NCBI GenBank assembly: GCA_004558205.1
Contig: SFDM01000042.1
Span: 1 to 28,793, forward strand
Origin: Pyramidobacter piscolens
Lineage (GTDB): Bacteria > Synergistota > Synergistia > Synergistales > Dethiosulfovibrionaceae
Direction: 5' to 3'
Length of the DNA: 28,793 nucleotides
The notes beneath the pieces are model-generated. The model did not search any database and was not told the DNA's origin. It saw nothing but the letters and a program-made list of their open reading frames with translations. Position 1 is the stretch's first letter. Each line of letters opens with the position of its first letter. Of this stretch, positions 1 through 8,166 are shown piece after piece. Both the position numbers and the translations under genes were made by a program.

Positions 1-84
1 GGTCCCATGCCGAACCCGGAAGTTAAGCCCTCCAGCGCCGATGGTACTGCGATTCACTTCGTGGGAGAGTAGGTCGTCGCCCGC
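1..84 (+). rRNA. rrf: 5S ribosomal RNA, 3' portion (partial)
   Basis: The first bases match the conserved interior and 3' half of bacterial 5S rRNA: the segment with CCGAACCCGGAAGTTAAG, then GATGGTACTGC, and the GTGGGAGAGTAGGTCG block near the end. The 5' third lies outside the window. The 3' end is approximate (about 80-86) because the pairing 5' strand is not visible. It is the last gene of an rRNA operon that must extend to the left, and a terminator follows directly. Confidence 0.93.
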
Positions 85-100
85 TCCTCTGTCTTTTTTT

Positions 101-143
101 AAAAGCCCTGCCGCTGATTTCATCAGTTGCAGGGCCTTTTTGT
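101..143 (+). terminator. Rho-independent terminator of the rRNA operon
   Basis: GCCCTGC (105-111) pairs with GCAGGGC (129-135). An inner stem CTGAT/ATCAG closes a 3-base loop, and a T-rich tract follows (137-141). An A-run precedes the stem. It sits 20 bases after 5S. Confidence 0.85.
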
Positions 144-453
144 CCTTTTGTTCTTTGGTGTTTTTGCTTTATTCAGCCGAAAATAAATTCTTTCTTGGAC
201 GCTTTTTACAGGAATTTTATTTTTCATCTGTGAATTTTAATTTGCCGCGTGCCACTCATCACAAGCTGTGATAAAATTTGATCGTATGCGTTTTTTCAAG
301 TGTTTTTTATGGATATCCCGAGTATGTTCTAAATCGCCGTTTTAGATCCTGTGAGGCGGCAAAAGAAAATGGCGTTATGCAGCGTAAATCATTTTCAAGA
401 AATTGTACAAAGGATATGTGTATTCTCAACATTATCAAGGGGGTAGTGCAACA
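144..453 (+). promoter_or_regulatory. AT-rich leader/promoter region upstream of PFOR
   Basis: This 310-base stretch holds no supportable gene. It is clearly more AT-rich than the flanks. Visible signals are an extended -10 element (TGaTAAAAT, 269-277) overlapping an inverted repeat ATCACA-AGC-TGTGAT (258-272), and a second inverted repeat TCTAAA-N7-TTTAGA (328-346). No convincing -35 lies at the right distance, which is compatible with an extended -10 promoter. If transcription starts near 284 the PFOR leader is about 170 bases long. The small open frames here have no ribosome binding site and are treated as chance. Confidence 0.45.
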
Positions 454-3400
454 ATGGCAAAACATTGGAAGACTATGGACGGAAATATGGCAGCTGCGCA
501 CGTAAGCTACGCATTCACTGAGGTCGCCGCGATTTACCCGATTACGCCTTCTTCGCCTATGGCTGAGTACTGCGACGAGTGGGCAGCTCAGGGAAGAAAG
601 AACATCTTCGGCAGACTCGTGGAAATTTCGGAGCTTCAGTCTGAGGCCGGCGCTTCCGGCGCCGTGCATGGTTCGCTGACCGCTGGTTCGCTGACCACCA
701 CGTTCACGGCTTCTCAGGGACTTCTTCTGATGATCCCCAACATGTACAAAATCGCCGGCGAACGTCTTCCCGCGGTCTTCGACGTGAGCGCCCGCGCCCT
801 TGCCGGGCACGCTCTTTCGATTTTTGGCGACCACAGCGACGTTATGGCCTGCCGCGCCACGGGCTTCGCCATGCTGGCGGCTTCCAGCGTTCAGGAGACC
901 ATGGACCTGACGGCGGTTTCGCACCTTGCCGCTATTGACGCCAGAATGCCTTTCCTGAACTTCTTCGACGGATTCCGGACTTCTCATGAAGTTCAGAAGA
1001 TCGAAGTTCTTGATTACGACGATCTCGCCAAGCTCGTCAACTACGAAGCGATCGAAGAGTTCAAGGCCGACTCCCTGAACCCCGAGCATCCTTTCCAGAA
1101 GGGGACCGCCCAGAACCCCGATATCTTCTTCCAGGCCAAGGAAGCGATCAACCACTTCTACGATGACCTTCCCGACACCGTAGCCGACTACATGGCGAAG
1201 ATCTCCGACCTGACCGGCCGCGAGTACTTCCCCTTCAACTACTACGGCGATCCCGAGGCTGAGCGCGTTCTCATCTGCATGGGTTCGGCGTGCCAGGCTG
1301 CCGAAGAGACCGTGGACTACCTGAGAGCCCGCGGCGAAAAGGTCGGCCTGATCATCGTCCACCTCTATCGTCCCTTCAGCCCCAAGTATTTCTTCAAGGT
1401 CCTGCCCGCGACGGTCAAGAAGATCGCCGTTCTGGACCGCTGCAAAGAGCCCGGCGCCCTTGGCGAGCCCCTCTATCAGGACGTCTGCGCCCTCTTCACC
1501 GAGTACGCTCCGGCCGAGCGTCCCACGATCGTCGGCGGCCGTTATGGCCTCGGTTCCAAGGACACCACGCCTACCCAGATCAAGGCCGTGTTCGACAACC
1601 TGAAGAGCTATAAGCCCGTCAACCACTTCACCGTGGGCATTGTGGACGACGTGACCCGTCTGTCTCTGCCTCTGGGCGAAGAGATCAACGCCGCCCCCGA
1701 GGGAACGATCCGCTGCAAGTTCTGGGGACTTGGTTCCGACGGCACGGTGGGCGCCAACAAGAACGCCATCAAGATCATCGGCGACAACACCGATATGTAC
1801 GCTCAGGGTTACTTCTCTTACGACTCCAAGAAATCTGGCGGCATCACCGTTTCCCACCTTCGCTTTGGCAAGAATCCCATAAAGTCGACCTATCTGATTC
1901 ACAACGCCGACTTTATCGCCTGCCATAAGCAGGAGTACCTGCACCTCTACGACGTGCTGGGCGGACTGAAGAAGGGCGGAGTGTTCCTTCTCAACACGCA
2001 GTGGACCGACATGGCCGCTCTTGAGGAGCACCTTCCCGCCAGGGTCAAGCGCTATATCGCCAAGAACGACATCCAGTTCTACGTGATCAACGCGACGGAC
2101 ATCGCTCGCGAAATCGGCCTGGGCAACCGTACGAACATGATCATGATGTCCGCCTTCTTCAAGCTTGCCAACGTCATCCCGCTGGAGGACGCCGTCAAGT
2201 ATATGAAGGACGCCAACGAGCATTCTTATGGCCGTAAGGGCGCGAAGATCGTCGCCATGAACGACGCGGCCGTCGACAAGGGCTGCGACGCCGTCATCAA
2301 GATCGCCGCTCCCGCCGCGTGGGCTGACGTCGTCGATGAAAAGGCCTGTGAGTGCAGCTGCTGCTGCGACCGTCCCGAGTTCATCCAGGAAGTCTGCGAT
2401 CCCATTAACGCCCAGAACGGTGACGCTCTGCCCGTCAGCGCTTTCGTCGGCATCGAAGACGGCCGTTTCCCCAGCGGCACCTCCGCTTATGAAAAGCGCG
2501 GCGTAGCCGTCCTCGTACCCGAATGGAATAAGGACAAGTGCATTCAGTGCAACCAGTGCGCCATGGTCTGCCCCCATGCGACGATCCGTCCCGTGCTGCT
2601 TGACGCCGACGAGGCCGCTTCAGCTCCCGAATCCTTCGCAGCTGTGGACGCCAAGGGAACGGAACTTGCGGGCCTGAAGTTCCGCATGCAGGTCAGCCCT
2701 CTTGATTGCCTTGGATGCGGCAACTGCGCCGACATCTGTCCTGTCAAGGCGCTGGAGATGAAGCCTCTGGCCTCTCAGGAAGGCGAAGCCGCCAACTGGG
2801 AGTTCGGCGTTCAGATCAGCGACAAGTCCGAACGCGTCAACGTCAAGACCGTCAAGGGCAGCCAGTTCGCCATGCCCTACCTGGAGTTCTCCGGAGCTTG
2901 CGCCGGCTGCGGCGAGACTCCCTATGCCAAGCTGGTCACCCAGCTTTTCGGCGACCGTATGATGATCGCCCAGGCTACGGGCTGCTCCTCGATCTGGGGC
3001 GGTTCTGCGCCCAGCATGCCCTATACCACCAACGAACTTGGACAGGGCCCCGCATGGGCTAACTCGCTGTTTGAGGACAACGCTGAGTATGGCTACGGCA
3101 TGGCCATGTCGCTCGGCAACAGCCGCCGCGACCTCATCGCCACCGTCGAAGACCTGCTGAACTGCGGCTGCGACCTGCCCGAAGACGTTCGCAAGGCGCT
3201 GCAGGGCTGGTACGACGTCCGCGAGGACGGCAACGCGACCAAGGCGGCCGCGGAAGCCGTGTACGAGATTCTCGGTGCCGACCTCGGCTGCGACGACTGC
3301 AACGCCAAGCTGGCCCATGTCGCCGAGCTGGCCGACCACCTGGTCAAGAAGTCCGTCTGGATCTTCGGCGGCGACGGCTGGGCTTATGACATCGGCTTCG

Positions 3401-4020
3401 GCGGACTGGATCATGTCCTCGCTTCCGGTGAGAACGTGAACGTGCTGGTCTTCGACACCGAAGTCTACTCCAACACGGGCGGCCAGTCTTCCAAGTCCAC
3501 GCCCACCGCTGCGGTCGCCAAGTTTGCCGCCGCAGGCAAGAAGATCGGCAAGAAGGACCTGGGTCGTATCGCCATGACTTACGGCTACGTCTATGTGGCT
3601 CAGTGCGCCATGGGCGCCGACAAGAACCAGCTCATGAAGGCCATTACGGAAGCTGAAGCTTACAACGGACCTTCGCTGATCATCTGCTACGCTCCCTGCA
3701 TCAACCACGGCATCAAGGCCGGCATGGGCAAGACCCAGGAGCAGGAGAAGAAAGCGGTTGAAGCCGGTTACTGGCACCTGTACCGCTACAACCCCGAGCT
3801 CGAGGAGCAGGGCAAGAACCCCTTCATCCTCGACTCCAAGGAGCCCAAGGCTTCCTTCCGTGACTTCCTGATGAGCGAAGTGCGCTACGCCTCTCTGTCC
3901 ATGACCAACCCGACGATGGCGGAATCCCTGTACGAACAGGCCGAGAAGAACGCCAAGAGACGCTATAACGTGTACAAGAGCCTTGCCGAGGCGAACGCGC
4001 CCGTCATTGACGCGAAGTAA
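454..4020 (+). CDS. nifJ: Pyruvate:ferredoxin (flavodoxin) oxidoreductase, single-chain
   Basis: This 1188-residue enzyme oxidatively decarboxylates pyruvate with CoA to acetyl-CoA, CO2 and reduced ferredoxin in the cytoplasm, using thiamine diphosphate and three [4Fe-4S] clusters. Visible domains are an N-terminal thiamine-pyrimidine domain with YPITPSSPMAE (28-38), a gamma-type domain, and a two-cluster ferredoxin domain with Cys at 696/699/702/706 and 752/755/758/762. The C-terminal thiamine-diphosphate domain carries ACAGCGE and GGDGWAYDIGFGG near 973. Length matches the family (about 1170-1200). An in-frame ATG at 403 lacks a ribosome binding site; the ATG at 454 has CAAGGGGGT 9-10 bases upstream and gives the normal N-terminus. 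It is monocistronic, with its own terminator. Very regular, GC-ending codon use suggests high expression. A closely related 2-oxoacid enzyme is possible, but pyruvate is by far the most likely substrate. Confidence 0.97.
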   Translation: MAKHWKTMDGNMAAAHVSYAFTEVAAIYPITPSSPMAEYCDEWAAQGRKNIFGRLVEISELQSEAGASGAVHGSLTAGSLTTTFTASQGLLLMIPNMYKIAGERLPAVFDVSARALAGHALSIFGDHSDVMACRATGFAMLAASSVQETMDLTAVSHLAAIDARMPFLNFFDGFRTSHEVQKIEVLDYDDLAKLVNYEAIEEFKADSLNPEHPFQKGTAQNPDIFFQAKEAINHFYDDLPDTVADYMAKISDLTGREYFPFNYYGDPEAERVLICMGSACQAAEETVDYLRARGEKVGLIIVHLYRPFSPKYFFKVLPATVKKIAVLDRCKEPGALGEPLYQDVCALFTEYAPAERPTIVGGRYGLGSKDTTPTQIKAVFDNLKSYKPVNHFTVGIVDDVTRLSLPLGEEINAAPEGTIRCKFWGLGSDGTVGANKNAIKIIGDNTDMYAQGYFSYDSKKSGGITVSHLRFGKNPIKSTYLIHNADFIACHKQEYLHLYDVLGGLKKGGVFLLNTQWTDMAALEEHLPARVKRYIAKNDIQFYVINATDIAREIGLGNRTNMIMMSAFFKLANVIPLEDAVKYMKDANEHSYGRKGAKIVAMNDAAVDKGCDAVIKIAAPAAWADVVDEKACECSCCCDRPEFIQEVCDPINAQNGDALPVSAFVGIEDGRFPSGTSAYEKRGVAVLVPEWNKDKCIQCNQCAMVCPHATIRPVLLDADEAASAPESFAAVDAKGTELAGLKFRMQVSPLDCLGCGNCADICPVKALEMKPLASQEGEAANWEFGVQISDKSERVNVKTVKGSQFAMPYLEFSGACAGCGETPYAKLVTQLFGDRMMIAQATGCSSIWGGSAPSMPYTTNELGQGPAWANSLFEDNAEYGYGMAMSLGNSRRDLIATVEDLLNCGCDLPEDVRKALQGWYDVREDGNATKAAAEAVYEILGADLGCDDCNAKLAHVAELADHLVKKSVWIFGGDGWAYDIGFGGLDHVLASGENVNVLVFDTEVYSNTGGQSSKSTPTAAVAKFAAAGKKIGKKDLGRIAMTYGYVYVAQCAMGADKNQLMKAITEAEAYNGPSLIICYAPCINHGIKAGMGKTQEQEKKAVEAGYWHLYRYNPELEEQGKNPFILDSKEPKASFRDFLMSEVRYASLSMTNPTMAESLYEQAEKNAKRRYNVYKSLAEANAPVIDAK

Positions 4021-4038
4021 CCGAAACTAAACAGGCAC

Positions 4039-4073
4039 AGCGGGGACCGGGTTTTCCGGCCCCTGCTTTTTTT
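4039..4073 (+). terminator. Rho-independent terminator after PFOR
   Basis: AGCGGGGACCGG (4039-4050) folds on CCGGCCCCTGCT with one mismatch and one G-T pair across a 4-5 base loop. It is followed by a run of T to 4073. It begins 19 bases after the PFOR stop. Confidence 0.85.
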
Positions 4074-4098
4074 ATATCCTTTCACTCCATTAAAGAAC

Positions 4099-4127
4099 TT
4101 GCAATCCTGTCCAAATCGATTTACAAT
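4099..4127 (+). promoter_or_regulatory. Sigma-70-type promoter for tilS-hpt-ftsH
   Basis: The -35 TTGCAA (4099-4104) and -10 TACAAT (4122-4127) are separated by exactly 17 bases. The predicted start near 4134 leaves a leader of about 30 bases before tilS. It lies immediately downstream of the PFOR terminator, where a new transcription unit is expected. Confidence 0.7.
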
Positions 4128-4163
4128 CACTCTTTATGGGCGAGTGAATCGAAGGGGAGGCGG

Positions 4164-5498
4164 GTGTCTGTGGACGAGAGCGGCGTAGCGACACGATTCA
4201 GAAACGTGCTGAAACGGAAGGGCTGGCTGGACGTAAAATCGCCGGTATTGTTGGCTGTTTCCGGCGGCAGCGATTCCATGAGCCTTCTGCGGCTCTTTTC
4301 TCAAACCCTTGGAGCTGATAAAATAGCTGTGGTCCACATGGATCACGGCCTGCGCGACACGGCCTTTCGAGATAGAAATTTTGTGGCCGCGCGCTGCGCC
4401 TCGCTGGGCGTTCCCTGCGTGATTGAACGCCGTCCGGTTCTGGAGCTCCGCCGGCCGGGCGAGTCGGAAGAATCGGCGGGCCGGCGGCTTCGCTACGAAC
4501 TGTACGCCAAAGTCCGTGAGGAGCTGGGCTGCGGTTATGTAGCTCTGGGGCATACCCGAAACGATCTGGCTGAAAACGCACTGATGAACCTGGCACGCGG
4601 ATGCGGCCTCTGGGGATTGGGCGGAATGCCGGAGCAGCGCGGCTGTTATATCCGTCCGCTGCTGGGCTTTCGGAGGAATGAACTGCGCCGGTTCCTGCTG
4701 GACGAAGGGTGGAGCTGGATTGAAGACGAGAGCAACGATTCGGACCGTTACCAGAGGAATCGAGTGCGTCACGAGGTGATCCCCCTTATCGAGGAGCGGG
4801 TTAACCGTGGAATTGCCGGGCACCTTGCGGACCTGGCTGAAGAAGCCCAGGCCTGGAGGGATGAAGAAGACGCAGAGGCCAGGGAGCTCTGGAACATGGC
4901 CTGCGTCCCCTCAGACCGCTGGCCGTGCCTGGATCTGAAAAAACTGCGAAAACTCCGTCCCTTCCAGAGAAGCAGGCTGCTGCGTTACTGCGGCCGCCGC
5001 CTGGACCTGGGCAGCCTTTCCCGCAGCCGCACCGAGGAATTGTGCGGTTTGATCGTCCGATCCGGCCGCTGGGTTTTTCAATGGGGGTCGGCCGTGGACC
5101 TGCGGGCCCAGGAGGGGCTGCTGCGCTTTCACCCCGCGTCGGAAAAGTACAGCACCGGGATGGAGCTGAGGCTGGGGGAGAGCGCCAGGTGGGGCGGGTG
5201 GCACGTCTCCCTGGCCCGCCGCCCCGAAGGCGAAAAAGGGCCGGACTACGGGTTTTCCTGCAGGATGGACGAGGAGCGCCCCGTTGTTTTAAGCCGGAAT
5301 GACGACAACGGGAGTGGAAATGATCCTGCTTTTCCTATAATATTCCAAAAAGATGCATTTCTCGCCCAAAAGCTTCCAGGGGGATGGGAAATTTGTCATC
5401 ATAGTGTAAAATATAACGTTGTCTGTCAGGTTGTTTTGAATCCCCTTGTGGGAAGCTGGAGGGAAGAAGCATGGAATTTAGAGCGGCGGAAGTCCTGA
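4164..5498 (+). CDS. tilS: tRNA(Ile)-lysidine synthase
   Basis: TilS uses ATP and lysine to convert C34 of the tRNA-Ile CAU anticodon to lysidine, so that it reads AUA. The N-terminal PP-loop ATPase domain is clear, with AVSGGSDSMSLL (PP-loop SGGSDS at 33-38) and HMDHGLRD. The family's His-His-x-Asp-Asp-Gln-x-Glu-Thr segment reads GHTRNDLAENALMNLARG here, which departs at several positions. The start is GTG 4164 (or GTG 4170) just after GAAGGGGAGG. The 444-residue length is normal for two-domain TilS, but the last ~130 residues do not show a recognisable TilS C-terminal domain. The frame runs 28 bases into hpt. The order tilS-hpt-ftsH is conserved in many bacteria and supports the call. Confidence 0.9.
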   Translation: MSVDESGVATRFRNVLKRKGWLDVKSPVLLAVSGGSDSMSLLRLFSQTLGADKIAVVHMDHGLRDTAFRDRNFVAARCASLGVPCVIERRPVLELRRPGESEESAGRRLRYELYAKVREELGCGYVALGHTRNDLAENALMNLARGCGLWGLGGMPEQRGCYIRPLLGFRRNELRRFLLDEGWSWIEDESNDSDRYQRNRVRHEVIPLIEERVNRGIAGHLADLAEEAQAWRDEEDAEARELWNMACVPSDRWPCLDLKKLRKLRPFQRSRLLRYCGRRLDLGSLSRSRTEELCGLIVRSGRWVFQWGSAVDLRAQEGLLRFHPASEKYSTGMELRLGESARWGGWHVSLARRPEGEKGPDYGFSCRMDEERPVVLSRNDDNGSGNDPAFPIIFQKDAFLAQKLPGGWEICHHSVKYNVVCQVVLNPLVGSWREEAWNLERRKS

Positions 5499-6013
5499 TT
5501 TCCGAAAAACAGATTGCCGAGCGCGTGACCGCCATTGCGGCGGAGCTCAGCGAGAAATATCGGGGAAAGGAGCTTGTGGTTATCGGCATCCTGCGGGGCG
5601 CGGTCATCTTTATGACCGATCTCGTCAGGAAAATTGATCCATCGGTGATTCTCACCATGGGGTTTATGAAGGCATCGTCCTACGGCACTTCCACGGAGAC
5701 TTCCGGAAAAGTGAAAATCAGCCAGGGGCTGGACACGGTGGTGAGGGGTAAACACGTTCTGATCGTGGAGGATATCGTCGACACGGGGCTGACGCTCCAG
5801 AGGCTGAGACACTACTTCGAGGATCAGGAGGCGCAGTCGGTGGAAGTATGCGTGCTGCTCGACAAAAAGGAGCGGCGCGTCGTGGACGTGCCTGTGGAGT
5901 ATGTGGGGTTTGAAATTCCCGACGAGTTTGTGGTCGGCTACGGCATGGATTACGCGGAGCTGATGCGCAATCTGCCGGATATACATATAGCGCGTTCTGT
6001 ATCTAAAGAGTGA
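5471..6013 (+). CDS. hpt: Hypoxanthine phosphoribosyltransferase
   Basis: This purine-salvage enzyme joins hypoxanthine or guanine to PRPP to form IMP or GMP in the cytoplasm. The 180-residue protein shows the PRPP-binding loop VLIVEDIVDTGLTL at about residues 97-110, the upstream GILRGAVIF segment, and a C-terminal YVGFEIPDEFVVGYGMDY block that is highly typical of bacterial Hpt. The ATG at 5471 follows GGAGGGAAG at a suitable distance. The gene overlaps the 3' end of tilS by 28 bases, so the two are probably translationally coupled. Length is normal for the family. Confidence 0.96.
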   Translation: MEFRAAEVLISEKQIAERVTAIAAELSEKYRGKELVVIGILRGAVIFMTDLVRKIDPSVILTMGFMKASSYGTSTETSGKVKISQGLDTVVRGKHVLIVEDIVDTGLTLQRLRHYFEDQEAQSVEVCVLLDKKERRVVDVPVEYVGFEIPDEFVVGYGMDYAELMRNLPDIHIARSVSKE

Positions 6014-6103
6014 TTGTGCAGTGGGCGGCAGTCTCTGGCCGCTGCCGGAAATACGAAAGTAAAAGCAGCAGAATAATGAAAAGACCTTTAAGGAGGCGCT
6101 AAT

Positions 6104-8095
6104 TTGCAGCGTTTAATGAAAAATTTGGGAGTCTATCTGATTCTCGTGGTCCTGGTCGTCAGCATCGTCAACATGTTTCTCACGCCTCAGACGGCCGTGT
6201 CAGACGTGAAGGAGATCTCTTACAGCCAGTTCCGCAAGGACGTCGATTCGGGACGTATCAAGAGCTTCACGATCAGCGAAATGCAGGCGCAGGGACGTTA
6301 TGCCGACGGCAAGGCCTTTGTGAGCAACATCATCGGCGAAAAAGAAGTGGCCAACGAGGCCACGGACAAAGGCGTGGACGTCAAAATCTCCGTGCCGCCG
6401 CCCAGTCCCTGGTGGATGACCCTGGCGTCGTCGCTCTTTCCCACACTGCTCCTGATCGGCGTGTGGATATTCTTCCTGCACAACATGCAGGGCGGCGGCG
6501 GAAAGGTCATGGGTTTTGCCAAGAGCAAAGCCAAGATGTTCGTGGACAACCGCCCCAAGGTTAACTTCGGCGACGTGGCCGGCTGCGACGAAGCCAAAGA
6601 AGAGCTTCAGGAAGTGGTGGAATACCTGAAGGATTCCAGCCGCTTTACCAAGCTTGGCGCCAAAGTCCCCAAAGGCGTGCTCCTTCTCGGAGCCCCGGGA
6701 ACAGGAAAGACCCTTCTGGCCCGCGCCTGCGCAGGGGAAGCCGACGTGCCCTTCTTCAGCACCAGCGGTTCCGACTTCGTGGAGATGTTCGTCGGCGTCG
6801 GAGCTTCGCGCGTCAGAGACCTTTTTGAGCAGGCCCGCAAGTACCAGCCCTGCATCGTTTTCATCGACGAGATCGACGCCGTGGGACGCCAGAGAGGCAC
6901 AGGCCTCGGCGGCGGCCACGACGAAAGAGAGCAGACCCTGAACCAGCTCCTTGTGGAAATGGACGGCTTTGACGAGAAGACGGGCATCATCCTGATCGCT
7001 GCGACCAACAGGGCCGACGTGCTGGATCCCGCGCTGCTCCGTCCCGGACGCTTCGACCGCCACGTCGCCGTGGACGCGCCCGACGTCAGAGGGCGCGAGG
7101 AGATCCTCAAGGTTCACGCCAGGGATAAGAAGTTCGCGTCTGACGTGGATTTTGCCGTGCTTGCCAAGCGCACGCCCGGATTTGTGGGCGCCGACCTCGC
7201 CAACGTGGTCAACGAAGCGGCGCTCCTGGCCGCGCGCGCCGGCAAGACTGAGATCACCATGGACGAACTGGAGGAAGGCATCGACCGTTCTATCGCCGGA
7301 GCCGAGCGCAAGAGCCGCCTGATCAGCGAGCGCGAGAAGAAGATCATTGCCTACCATGAAACGGGACACGCCATGGTGGCCAAGCTGATCCCCGGCTGCG
7401 ACCCCGTGCACAAGATTTCCATCATCCCCCGCGGCAGCGCCGCTCTTGGATACACGCTGCAGCTTCCCAAGGAAGACCGTTTCCTGGCCTCCCGTTCCGA
7501 GCTGACCAACAACATCTGCGTCCTTCTCGGCGGGCGGGTGACCGAGGAGATCATCTACGGAGATATCACCACCGGCGCCAGCAACGACCTGGAACGCGCC
7601 ACCCAAATCGCCCGCAGCATGGTCACCCAGTACGGCATGAGCTCTCTGGGCCCCGTCACGCTGGGCAAACAGCGCCATGAGGTGTTCCTCGGACGCGATC
7701 TCGGCGAAGACCGCAACTACAGCGACCAGATCGCCTTCGCGATCGATGAGGAAGTCCGCAAGATCGTGGACGGCGCTTATCAGAAAGTGAAAAAGCTCTT
7801 GACGGAGCACCTCGACCAGGTGGAGCTGGTGGCCCAGACGCTGCTTGAGCGCGAAGTCATCGACGGGCGGGAGCTTGCGATCCTTCTGGGCGAAGAGGTG
7901 GAACCTCTTCCCGAAAAGGCCCCGGCGCCCGAATCCAAAGAGACGCCCGCGGAAGAAGCCGCGCCCGAGAAGTCCGACAGCGACGGATTCATCCCCGATA
8001 CGCCTGTGATTGAAGCACTTGAAGAAAAAGTCCAAAAAGAGGAAGAGTCAAAAACAGAAGAGCCTTCGCCTGCCAAACAGGACGAACAGGCTTAA
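6104..8095 (+). CDS. ftsH: ATP-dependent zinc metalloprotease FtsH
   Basis: FtsH is a membrane-anchored AAA+ protease that extracts and degrades misfolded membrane proteins and short-lived regulators. The 663-residue protein has transmembrane helix 1 (about 8-27), an extracytoplasmic domain, and transmembrane helix 2 (about 104-125). The AAA domain has Walker A GAPGTGKT (196-203), Walker B VFIDEIDAVG and the second region of homology ending RPGRFDR. The zinc site is HETGH (418-422). The C-terminal ~60 residues form an acidic, Glu/Pro/Lys-rich tail. The start is probably TTG 6104, because AAGGAGG ends 7 bases upstream; the ATG at 6116 would be too far away. It is the third gene of tilS-hpt-ftsH, 90 bases after hpt. 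Confidence 0.97.
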   Translation: MQRLMKNLGVYLILVVLVVSIVNMFLTPQTAVSDVKEISYSQFRKDVDSGRIKSFTISEMQAQGRYADGKAFVSNIIGEKEVANEATDKGVDVKISVPPPSPWWMTLASSLFPTLLLIGVWIFFLHNMQGGGGKVMGFAKSKAKMFVDNRPKVNFGDVAGCDEAKEELQEVVEYLKDSSRFTKLGAKVPKGVLLLGAPGTGKTLLARACAGEADVPFFSTSGSDFVEMFVGVGASRVRDLFEQARKYQPCIVFIDEIDAVGRQRGTGLGGGHDEREQTLNQLLVEMDGFDEKTGIILIAATNRADVLDPALLRPGRFDRHVAVDAPDVRGREEILKVHARDKKFASDVDFAVLAKRTPGFVGADLANVVNEAALLAARAGKTEITMDELEEGIDRSIAGAERKSRLISEREKKIIAYHETGHAMVAKLIPGCDPVHKISIIPRGSAALGYTLQLPKEDRFLASRSELTNNICVLLGGRVTEEIIYGDITTGASNDLERATQIARSMVTQYGMSSLGPVTLGKQRHEVFLGRDLGEDRNYSDQIAFAIDEEVRKIVDGAYQKVKKLLTEHLDQVELVAQTLLEREVIDGRELAILLGEEVEPLPEKAPAPESKETPAEEAAPEKSDSDGFIPDTPVIEALEEKVQKEEESKTEEPSPAKQDEQA

Positions 8096-8104
8096 CGAAC
8101 GCAA

Positions 8105-8134
8105 GGGGCGGAGCGCACTGAGCGCCTCCGCCTC
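8105..8134 (+). other. GC-rich hairpin between ftsH and uvrB
   Basis: GGCGGAGCGC pairs with GCGCCTCCGCC with one bulged base around the loop ACTGA. It is not followed by a real T-run (TTATGATCTTG), so it may be a weak terminator or a transcript-stabilising hairpin rather than a strong stop. Confidence 0.4.
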
Positions 8135-8166
8135 TTATGATCTTGTCTTGTGGAGGGGAGATTCTC

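Noticed and set aside
307..2577. Very long minus-strand open frame (756 codons) opposite PFOR
   Set aside because: It is the antisense shadow of a GC-rich gene with strong codon bias; it has no family motif or ribosome binding site.
2620..3777. 385-codon minus-strand frame opposite the PFOR 3' half
   Set aside because: Shadow frame with low-complexity Ala/Val/Gly content, caused by third-position GC.
5394..5418. Possible hpt promoter (TTGTCA with TATAAC)
   Set aside because: The spacer would be only 13 bases, too short; hpt is probably served by the promoter before tilS.
6200..8035. 611-codon minus-strand frame opposite ftsH
   Set aside because: Shadow of ftsH on the opposite strand, with no recognisable domains.
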